A DNA stretch of 36,702 bases, from positions 1 through 36,702 of the forward strand of contig NZ_LDSL01000048.1 in assembly GCF_001476815.1 (NCBI RefSeq), written 5' to 3'. Each line of letters begins with the position of its first letter. Position 1 is the first letter of the stretch. Below are positions 15,763-23,100 of the stretch, piece by piece. Origin of the DNA: Pseudacidovorax intermedius. Its GTDB lineage: Bacteria; Pseudomonadota; Gammaproteobacteria; Burkholderiales; Burkholderiaceae_C. The position numbers and the translations under genes are program-made. Below the pieces are notes generated by a model. The model did no database searches and was not told the origin of the DNA. It was given only the letters and a program-made list of their open reading frames with translations.

Positions 15763-17157
15763 ATGAAAACCCTGCTGATCCGCAACGCGGCCTGCGTCGC
15801 GACCTTCGACGATGCGCGCACCGAGCTGCGCGACGCCTCGGTGCTGGTGCGCGGCCACCGCATCGAGGCCATCGGCCCCGCGGCCGGGCTGCCGCAGCAG
15901 GCCGACACGGTGATCGACGCGCGCGGCCACCTGGTGATGCCGGGCCTGGTCAACACCCACCACCATATGTACCAGTCGCTGACGCGCGCCATACCGGCGA
16001 CGCAGGACGCGGAACTCTTCGGCTGGCTGCGCGGGCTCTACCCGATCTGGGCCGGGCTCACGCCCGAGATGGTCCAGGTCTCCACGCAGGTCGCCATGGC
16101 CGAGCTGCTGATGTCGGGCTGCACCACCAGCAGCGACCATCTCTACATCTACCCCAACGGCGTGCGGCTGGAGGACAGCATCGAGGCCGCGCAGGCCATC
16201 GGCATGCGCTTCGTCGCCTCGCGCGGCGCCATGAGCCTGGGCCAGTCCAAGGGCGGCCTGCCGCCCGACCGCGTGGTCGAGGACGAAGAGGCCATCCTGC
16301 GCGACACCGAGCGCCTCATCATCACCTGGCACGACCATAGCCACGGCGCCATGGTCAACATCGCGGTCGCGCCCTGCTCGCCCTTCTCCGTCAGCCGCGA
16401 GCTGATGCGCGATGCCGCCGCCCTGGCCCGCCGGCACGGCGTGCGCCTGCACACCCACCTGGCCGAGAACGACCACGACATCGCCTTCACGCGCGAGAAG
16501 TTCAACTGCACGCCGGCCGAATACGCGCAGGAACTGGGCTGGCTGGGCGACGACGTCTGGCATGCCCACTGCGTGAAGCTGGACGAGGCCGGCATCGGCC
16601 TGTTCGCGCGCAGCCGCACCGGCGTGGCCCACTGCCCCTGCAGCAACATGCGCCTGGCCTCGGGCCTGGCGCCCGTGCGCCGCATGCTCGACGCCGGCGT
16701 GCCGGTGGGCCTGGGCGTGGACGGCAGCGCCAGCAACGACGGCGCGCACATGGTCGGCGAGGCGCGGCAGGCGCTGCTGCTGGCGCGGGTGCGCCGCTCG
16801 CTCGATGCCTTCGGCTGCGACCACGGCCCGGCCGAGATGACGGCGCGCGACGCGCTGGCCATGGCCACCCGCGGCGGCGCCCAGGTGCTCGGCCGCGCCG
16901 ACATCGGCCACCTGGCGCCCGGCATGTGCGCCGACCTGGCGCTGTTCGACCTGCGCACCCTGGGCTTCGCCGGCGGCGCGGTGCACGACCCCGTCGCCAG
17001 CCTGCTGCTGTGCGCCAGCCCGCAGGCGGCGTACACGGTGGTCAATGGGCGGGTGGTGGTGCGGGAAGGCCAGCTGGCGACGGTGGAATTGCAGCCGCTG
17101 GTGGAGCAGCACAACAAGCTCGCGATCCAGTTGGCGGAAGCAGCCCGCACCACGTAG
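15763..17157 (+). CDS. 8-oxoguanine deaminase (amidohydrolase superfamily)
   Basis: A 464-residue metal-dependent amidohydrolase predicted to deaminate 8-oxoguanine to urate and ammonia. LVNTHHHMYQSLTRA carries the HxH metal ligands (His66, His68). The other expected ligands are His232 (LHTHLAEN), His269 (WHAHC) and Asp320 (GVDGSASND). LFGWLRGLYPIWAGLTPE, SGCTTSSDHLYIYP, SRGAMSLGQSKGGLPPD and HCPCSNMRLASG closely match, from memory, the biochemically characterised Pseudomonas enzyme rather than guanine deaminase or atrazine-type hydrolases. AAGAGGA before ATG 15763 fixes the start. It converges with puuD, whose enzyme consumes urate. Without a search I cannot exclude a related purine or pterin substrate. 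Confidence 0.83.
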   Translation: MKTLLIRNAACVATFDDARTELRDASVLVRGHRIEAIGPAAGLPQQADTVIDARGHLVMPGLVNTHHHMYQSLTRAIPATQDAELFGWLRGLYPIWAGLTPEMVQVSTQVAMAELLMSGCTTSSDHLYIYPNGVRLEDSIEAAQAIGMRFVASRGAMSLGQSKGGLPPDRVVEDEEAILRDTERLIITWHDHSHGAMVNIAVAPCSPFSVSRELMRDAAALARRHGVRLHTHLAENDHDIAFTREKFNCTPAEYAQELGWLGDDVWHAHCVKLDEAGIGLFARSRTGVAHCPCSNMRLASGLAPVRRMLDAGVPVGLGVDGSASNDGAHMVGEARQALLLARVRRSLDAFGCDHGPAEMTARDALAMATRGGAQVLGRADIGHLAPGMCADLALFDLRTLGFAGGAVHDPVASLLLCASPQAAYTVVNGRVVVREGQLATVELQPLVEQHNKLAIQLAEAARTT

Positions 17158-17189
17158 TCGGCAGGCCGCGGAGCAGGCCATGCGGGTGA

Positions 17190-17276
17190 CATCCGCGGAA
17201 CCGGCTTCGCCGGGCCGCCGGATGTGCCCCCTGCAAGGGGGTGGGCGAAGCGACACGAAGTGCGCGAAGCCTGGGG
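17190..17276. repeat. Compound hairpin intergenic repeat of the type common in Comamonadaceae
   Basis: The convergent gap between the deaminase and puuD holds two adjacent stem-loops. The first spans 17190-17224: CATCCG pairs with CGGATG around an inner CCGG-CTTCG-CCGG hairpin at 17201-17213. The second is CCCCCT-GCA-AGGGGG-like at 17227-17241. GCGAAGCGACACGAAGTGCG then follows, ending in CCTGGGGG. This composite order recurs between genes in Acidovorax/Variovorax-like genomes, as far as I recall. It could act as a bidirectional transcription barrier, although no T tract follows. Confidence 0.6.
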
Positions 17277-17277
17277 G

Positions 17278-18483
17278 TCAGTTCGTTCTTGCCCCAGACT
17301 GGAACCAGCGCCCGATCAGGTTCCGCTCCGCATCGGTGATGCCGGTGGCGTTGTTCATCGGCATGATCTTCGTCACCACCACCTGCTGGTAGACGGCCTG
17401 CGCATGCGCGGCCACCTGATCGGGCGAGTCGAGGCGCACGTTCTTCATCTGCACCGCGGCGCCGTGGCACATGTAGCAGCGCTGCTCCAGCACCTTCTGC
17501 ACCTCGGCATAGGGCACCGGCGCGGCCTGCGCGGCGGCCGGCTGCGGCGCCACCGGCGCGGGCTTCATCCACACGATGGTCAGGCCCAGCACGGCGATGC
17601 CGAGCATGGCGTAGGGCAGCGGGTTCTTGGCGTTGCCCAGCTTCCAGCGATGGCGCACCACGAAGAACTGGCGGATGGCGGCGCCGCCCAGCATGATCAG
17701 CAGCAGCACGATCCAGTTCTGCGGATGCGTGTAGGTGAAGCTGTAGTGGTTGGACAGCATCGCGAACAGCACCGGCAGCGTGAAGTAGGTGTTGTGCACG
17801 CTGCGCTGCTTGCCGCGCTGGCCGTGGATCGGGTCGACCGGCTTGCCCTCGCGCAGGGCGGCCACGCTCTTGCGCTGGCCGGGGATGATCCAGAAGAACA
17901 CGTTGGCGCTCATCGTGGTGGCCATCATGGCGCCCACCAGCAGGAAGGCCGCGCGGCCCGCGAACCACTGGCAGGCCAGCCAGGCCGCGAAGGCGATGAA
18001 CACGGCGATGAGCACGCCGACGATGGTGTCGCCGTTCTTGCGCCGGCCGAAGATCTGGCAGATGCCGTCGTACACCATCCAGAAGACGACGAAGAAGGCC
18101 AGGGCCACGGCGATGGCAGCGCCGGGCTGCCAGTCCATCTTGCTCTTGTCGATGAGGTAGGTGCTGGCGTTCCACAGGTACGAGACTGTGAAGAGCGCGA
18201 AGCCGCTCAGCCAGGTGGAGTAGCTTTCCCAGAAGGACCAGTGCAGGTGCTCCGGGATCTTCTTCGGCGCCACCGCGTACTTCTGCATGTTGTAGAAGCC
18301 GCCGCCGTGCACGGCCCATTGCTCGCCGCCCACGCCCTTGTCCAGCGATTCGGCGTCCTTGGGCTTCTCGAGGCTGTTGTCCAGCATCACGAAGTAGAAG
18401 GAGGCGCCGATCCAGGCGATCGCGGTGATGACGTGGAGCCAGCGCAGCAGCAGGTTGGCCCAGTCGAGGTAGTAGCTTTCCAT
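17278..18483 (-). CDS. puuD: Membrane-bound urate hydroxylase/oxidase with C-terminal cytochrome c domain
   Basis: A 401-residue integral membrane enzyme oxidising urate to 5-hydroxyisourate and passing electrons to the respiratory chain. About eight hydrophobic segments fall between residues 8 and 305. HVITAIAWIGASFYFVMLDNSL opens the urate oxidase N domain, and GGGFYNMQKY and SVHNTYFTLPVLFAMLSNHY are family-typical. An Ala/Pro linker (309-323) leads to a small cytochrome c domain with heme motif CYMCH at 336-340 and a candidate Met ligand in KIMPMNN (374/376). Length and layout match PuuD, the urate oxidase type that does not make hydrogen peroxide. It acts directly downstream of both xanthine dehydrogenase and 8-oxoguanine deaminase. 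The next enzymes (hydroxyisourate hydrolase, OHCU decarboxylase) are not in the window. Confidence 0.92.
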   Translation of the reverse strand: MESYYLDWANLLLRWLHVITAIAWIGASFYFVMLDNSLEKPKDAESLDKGVGGEQWAVHGGGFYNMQKYAVAPKKIPEHLHWSFWESYSTWLSGFALFTVSYLWNASTYLIDKSKMDWQPGAAIAVALAFFVVFWMVYDGICQIFGRRKNGDTIVGVLIAVFIAFAAWLACQWFAGRAAFLLVGAMMATTMSANVFFWIIPGQRKSVAALREGKPVDPIHGQRGKQRSVHNTYFTLPVLFAMLSNHYSFTYTHPQNWIVLLLIMLGGAAIRQFFVVRHRWKLGNAKNPLPYAMLGIAVLGLTIVWMKPAPVAPQPAAAQAAPVPYAEVQKVLEQRCYMCHGAAVQMKNVRLDSPDQVAAHAQAVYQQVVVTKIMPMNNATGITDAERNLIGRWFQSGARTN

Positions 18484-18785
18484 CGCTCAACCCTGAGGTG
18501 ATGAGAGTTCTGTCCTGCTCACCACCGCGGGCGCTGTAAGCAGAAGGTGCCGCGAACGCTTGGCATCGGGGGGCCGATGCGCCTCATCGCTCCGCTGCGG
18601 CGGTTTTGTTGTGGACGGGAGTGTATACAGTTTGCGGAGCCAGGCGTGGGGGCGCCGCCGGACTGCAAGGGTTATCACTGACATGCCACGGTCGGGTGCA
18701 ATAAGCATGCCCTGCAGCCCTTGGCCTGCCTGGGCCCGGGCCGGCGCTTTCCGGCGGGCTTCGCGGTCGCCGTGAGGGCCGGCGC
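18484..18785. promoter_or_regulatory. Gene-free 302-nt region upstream of puuD with a TGTATACA palindrome
   Basis: No coding sequence is credible here. The region must hold the puuD promoter (minus strand). The most distinctive site is the perfect palindrome TGTATACA at 18622-18629, about 140 nt upstream of the puuD start. It stands out in GC-rich surroundings and resembles the core of GntR/FCD-type operators. The part nearest the MerR gene (18700-18785) is GC-rich with overlapping GCCGGC inverted repeats and may end merR transcription. No T tract is present. Confidence 0.4.
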
Positions 18786-19220
18786 TCAAGCCGACGCCCC
18801 GGGTGGCGCCCGGCGCCGGACCCCCAGGCGGCCCGACTCCGCGGCGGCCAGCAGGCGCTGGAAGGTCGCGCACTCCAGGTGGCTGGGCGCCGGGCAGCGG
18901 GCCGCATGCCGCAGGCCATCGCGCAGGGCGCGCAGGTGCCGGATGCGGGCCTCCAGCAGATCGGCCTGGGCGGCGAGCCGGGCGCGGTCGATGCACGGCG
19001 CGCCCTCCTGCCCCAGCATGGCGCGGATGTCGTCGAGCGAGAAACCGGCCACCCGCCCGAGCGCGATGAGCGCCAGCCGCTGCAGCACGCCAGCGCCGTA
19101 CACGCGCCGCAGGCCGCGCCGGCCGAGCGGCGCGATCAGGCCCTTTTCCTCGTAGAAGCGCAGCGTCGACGCCGGCAGTCCGGCGCGGCGCCCGACCTCG
19201 GCGATGTCCATCTCGCCCAT
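18786..19220 (-). CDS. MerR family transcriptional regulator with a three-cysteine pattern
   Basis: A 144-residue MerR-type regulator. The winged helix-turn-helix at about residues 4-72 includes IAEVGRRAGLPASTLRFYEEKGLI and ALGRVAGFSLDDIRAML. A dimerisation helix follows, with a short C-terminal region. Cys76, Cys109 and Cys117 are spaced much like the metal-binding cysteines of MerR/PbrR proteins, so a soft metal or thiol-reactive ligand is possible. It is not SoxR, because the four-Cys Fe-S motif is absent. The start at 19220 is chosen because TTGAGG, a good ribosome site, lies just upstream. The open frame to 19280 would run through the operator. It is divergent from a methyltransferase gene and probably activates it. 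Confidence 0.85.
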   Translation of the reverse strand: MGEMDIAEVGRRAGLPASTLRFYEEKGLIAPLGRRGLRRVYGAGVLQRLALIALGRVAGFSLDDIRAMLGQEGAPCIDRARLAAQADLLEARIRHLRALRDGLRHAARCPAPSHLECATFQRLLAAAESGRLGVRRRAPPGASA

Positions 19221-19223
19221 GGG

Positions 19224-19255
19224 CTTGACCTCAAGTGCAGTTGAAGCGGCACATT
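19224..19255 (+). promoter_or_regulatory. MerR-type operator/promoter for the methyltransferase gene
   Basis: On the plus strand a TTGACC -35 box (19225-19230) is followed by the dyad CCTCAAGT-GC-AGTTGAAG (19229-19246). A 19-nt spacer then leads to a weak -10 (CACATT, 19250-19255). The overlong 19-nt spacer with the dyad between the boxes is the hallmark of MerR-family activated promoters. The sequence resembles the soxS-type operator (CCTCAAGT...ACTTGAGG). The same DNA covers the merR ribosome site, which would give autorepression. Confidence 0.65.
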
Positions 19256-19292
19256 GTGGTTCGTCTTTTCTCCCTTGCACGAGGACCGCACC

Positions 19293-20150
19293 ATGACACC
19301 TTCACCACCCTCCGCGGCCGACGACCAAGCCGCCCTCTGGAACGGCGCCGGTGGCCGGGCCTGGGTCGAGGCCCAGCCGATCCTCGACCAGTTGTTCGCG
19401 CCGGTGGCCGAGCGGCTGATCGACGCCGCCGCCATCGCCCCGGGCCACGCCGTGCTCGACGTCGGCTGCGGGACGGGCGCGACCACCCTGCTGGCGGCCG
19501 AGGCCGCGGGGCCGGACGGCTCCTGCCTGGGCGTCGATCTCTCCGCGCCCATGGTGGCCCATGCCCGCCAGCGCGCGGCTGCGGCCGGCAGCCCGGCCCG
19601 CTTCGTCTGCGCCGACGCGCAGGCCCACGGCTTCGCGCCCGGCGCCCACGCGCATCTGCTGTCGCGCTTCGGGCTGATGTTCTTCGCCGACCCGGTGGCC
19701 GCCTTCGCCAACCTGCACCGCGCCATGGCGGCGGGCGGCACGCTCACGGCGGTGGTCTGGCGCTCGGCCACCGAAAACCCCTTCATGACCACCGCAGAGC
19801 GCGCCGCCCTGTCGGCCCAGCCTGCGCTGTCCGGCCTGCTGTCGCGGCGGCCGGATGGGCCGGGGCAGTTCGCCTTCGCCGACGCGCGCCGCGTCGACCG
19901 CATCCTGCAGGCCGGCGGCTGGACCGGCGTATCGCTGGAGGCCATCGACCTGCCTCTGCAGATGCCCATGGCCGCCTTGCCGACCTATGTGGCGCGCCTG
20001 GGACCGCTGGGCCGCGTCCTGCCGGACTTGGCGGCCGGCGCGCGGCCGGCGCTGCTGGCGGCCGTGCAGGCCGCCTTTGCGCCCTTCGTGGTGGGCGAGC
20101 GGGTCGCGTTCGACGCGGCCTGCTGGCTGCTGCGTGCGCGGCGCGGCTGA
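19293..20150 (+). CDS. Class I SAM-dependent methyltransferase, partner of the MerR regulator
   Basis: A 285-residue cytosolic methyltransferase with a Rossmann fold. Motif I is VLDVGCGTGATTLLAAEAAG near residue 52. GVDLSAPMVAHARQ (motif II) and FVCADAQAH follow, then LLSRFGLMFFADPVAAFANLHRAMAAGGTLTAVVW. The N-terminus (DDQAALWNGAGGRAWVEAQPILDQLF) is typical of a small-molecule methyltransferase group. Substrate is unknown. It is not recognisable as ArsM or as a ubiquinone or tRNA enzyme. ATG 19293 has a GAGGA ribosome site 8 nt upstream. An in-frame TTG at 19254 falls inside the promoter and is rejected. Expression is probably MerR-controlled. The stop codon directly abuts the stop of convergent chpA. 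Confidence 0.82.
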   Translation: MTPSPPSAADDQAALWNGAGGRAWVEAQPILDQLFAPVAERLIDAAAIAPGHAVLDVGCGTGATTLLAAEAAGPDGSCLGVDLSAPMVAHARQRAAAAGSPARFVCADAQAHGFAPGAHAHLLSRFGLMFFADPVAAFANLHRAMAAGGTLTAVVWRSATENPFMTTAERAALSAQPALSGLLSRRPDGPGQFAFADARRVDRILQAGGWTGVSLEAIDLPLQMPMAALPTYVARLGPLGRVLPDLAAGARPALLAAVQAAFAPFVVGERVAFDAACWLLRARRG

Positions 20151-23100
20151 TCAGGACGGGGGCGGCGCGTCCCCCTGCTCTGCGGCCACGGGGGCCGCAT
20201 AGCGGCGCACCAGCGCCAGCAGTTCGTCCTCGCCGTAGGGCTTGCCCAGGTAGTGGTCCACACCCAGGTGCTGCGCATGCTCGCGGTGCTTGCCGGCGAT
20301 GCGCGAGGTGATCATCACCACCGGCAGGCCGGCCAGCTGTGCGTCCGCGCGGATGTTGCGCACCAGGTCGAAGCCGTCCATGCGCGGCATCTCGATGTCC
20401 GACAGCACCAGCGCCGGGCGCTCGCGCTGCAGCAGTTCCAGCGCCTGCAGGCCGTCGGCGGCCAGCGCCACGCGCCAGCCTTCGCGCTGCAGCAGGCGCT
20501 GGGTGACGCGGCGCACGGTGATGGAATCGTCCACCACCAGCACCAGCGGCACCTGGGCCGCGGACGGCGGCGCGCCCTCGCCCGGCGCCGACGCGGCCAC
20601 CGGCCCCGGCGCAGCGGCCAGCCGCTGGCGGCGGCGCGCCTGGCCGCCGTGCAGCGTGCCGAGCACCACCGGGTTGTGGATCATCACCACCGCGCCCGAA
20701 GCCAGCACCGTCATGCCCACCAGCCCCGGCACGCGCGACAGCTGCGGGCCGAGGTTCTTGACCACGACTTCCTGGCTGCCCAGCACCTCGTCCACATGCA
20801 GCAGCACGCGCTGGGCGGCGCTGCGCACCACCACCACGGTGTTGGCGCGGCCGGGCAACTGGTCGCTGCGGTCCGAGGCCTGCAGCAGCGCGCCGGCCCA
20901 GTAGAAGGGCAGCGTCTCGCCGCCATAGCCGCCTTCGCCGCGGCCGTAGGCCTGGGCCAGTTCGGCGGCGCCGGTGCGCTGCACCAGTTCCACCAGGCTG
21001 GCCGGCACGCCGAACACGCGGTCGCCGGCACGCAGCATCAGCACCTGCGTGACGGCGGTGGTCAGCGGCAGCACCAGCCGGAATTCGGTGCCGCGGCCGG
21101 GCGTGCTGCGCGTCTCGATGCGCCCGCCCAGGGCGGTGACCTCGGCGCGCACCACGTCCATGCCGATGCCGCGGCCGGCCAACTCGGACACCTGTTCGGC
21201 GGTGGAGAAGCCGGGGCGGAACACCAGGTCGGCCAGGGCCGTTTCATCGAGCGCTGCGCCGGGCTCGACCAGGCCCTGCGCCTCGGCCCGCGCGCGGATG
21301 CGGTCCACGCGCAGGCCGCCGCCGTCGTCGCTGAAGCGGATGGCGACGTCGTTGCCCTCCTGGCGCATCTCCACCTGCAGCTGGCCGGTGGCGGGCTTGC
21401 CGGCGCGCTCGCGCTCGTCGGCCGGCTCGATGCCGTGCACCACGGCATTGCGCAGCAGGTGCTCGAAGGCGGGCGCCACGCGGTCGAGCACGCCGCGGTC
21501 CATCTCGACCTGGCCGCCGAGCAGGTCCAGGTTGACCGGCTTGCCGGTTTCCTTGGAGGCCTGGCGCACCACGCGGTAGAGGCGCTCGGCCAGGTTGTCG
21601 AAGGCCACCATGCGGGTGCGCAGCAGGGAGCGCTGCAGCTCGCGCGTCTGGCGGGCCTGGGTCTGCAGCCCGTCCTCGGCCACCTGCACGGTGCGCTGCA
21701 GGGTGCGGTGCACGGCGGCCACGTCGTCCACCGACTCGGCCATCATGCGCGCCAGTTCCTGCACGCGGGTGAAGCGGTCGAATTCCAGCGGGTCGAAGCC
21801 CTCGCCCTCGCGCGACTGCATCTGGCGCGACTGCATCTGGCTTTCGGCCTGCACCTCGATGTCGCGCAGCTGCTGGCGCAGGCGCTGCAGGTTGCCGGTG
21901 AGTTCGCCCATGGCGCCGCGCAGCTGCTCGACGGAGGCCTCGATGCGGCCCCGGGTGATGATGACCTCGCCGGCCTCGGCCATCAGGCGGTCGAGCAGCT
22001 GGGCGCGGATGCGCACGGCGGGCCCGCCGGTGGCGGATGCGGGCGCGGCGGCCGGGGCGATGGCGGCGGCCAGCGCGGCGTCACGGGCCATGTCGGCGCC
22101 GGCGACGTGCGCGCTGCCGGCTGCCGGCGCGGCGGTGTCGCCCGGCGGGCCGGCGGTCGCTGCGCCGTCGGTGGCCGGATCGGTGGCGGCCGTACGCGAG
22201 TCCGCGTCGGCACCGGTCTCGCCGGTGTGCAGTTGCAGCGCCGGGGCGCTGTGCTCGGCCGCCACGGTGTCGGCCGCCAGTTGCTGGCGGCGCGCCTCGT
22301 CGGCGGTGTCGGCGGCGCGCAGGCGGTCGAAGTCGGCCTGCAGGGCATCGAGCCGGGCCAGGGCCTGCGCCAGCCCGGCGCGCGCGGCCTCGCCGCCGGC
22401 CAGCGGCTCGAGGGCCGATTCCATCTGGTGGGCGCGCTGGCCCAGGCGCATGGCACCGGCCAGCCGGGCGCTGCCCTTGAGAGTGTGCAGTGCGCGCAGC
22501 GCGGCGTCGCGCGCCGGGGCGTCGTCCGGCCGGTCGGCCCAGGCGCGCAGGGCGGCACTGAGCGCGGGCAGCAGGTCGGCGGCCTCTTCCTCGAAGATGG
22601 GGAACAGCTCGTGGTCGACGGCGTCCTGCACGGCGCCGAGTTCGTCCTCGGGCTCCAGGGCCACGTCCGGGCCGGCCGGCTCGGCCGCGGCAGCGGGGGC
22701 AGGCGATGCCGCCAGCAGGGCCCGCAGCCGCTCGACCAGGCCGGGCGCAGGCGGCTTCACAAAGCCGGCCGCGAACTGGTGCAGCAGGCGGCGGATGTCG
22801 TCGGCGGCTTCCAGCAGCACGGCGGCCTGCGGATCGCCGGCGCGCTGGCTGCCCTGCAGGTGCTCCAGCGCATGCTCCAGGCTGCGGGCCAGCTCGGACA
22901 GCGGCATGAAGCCGACGGTGGCGGAGCTGCCGGCCAGCGAATGGGCGGCGGCGACGGCCTCGTCGGGCAACCGGTCGGCCGGCGCCTGGGCCCAGCGGCC
23001 GAGCAGCGCGGCAAGCTGGCCGGACCAGTCCTCGGCCTCCGCGAGATAGACGTTGTAGAGGGCCGCGGGAATGCGCAGGCCGCCGACGAGGCGCACGTCC

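Noticed and set aside
18523-18785. Small ORFs in the puuD-merR gap
   Set aside because: All lack ribosome sites and recognisable sequence, and they overlap each other on both strands. They were treated as non-coding.
19221-19280. Longer MerR protein starting at 19280
   Set aside because: It would run through the operator. The ATG at 19220 has a TTGAGG ribosome site and matches the family N-terminus.
19254-19292. TTG start adding 13 residues to the methyltransferase
   Set aside because: It lies at the -10 region of the MerR-type promoter. ATG 19293 has a GAGGA ribosome site at good spacing.
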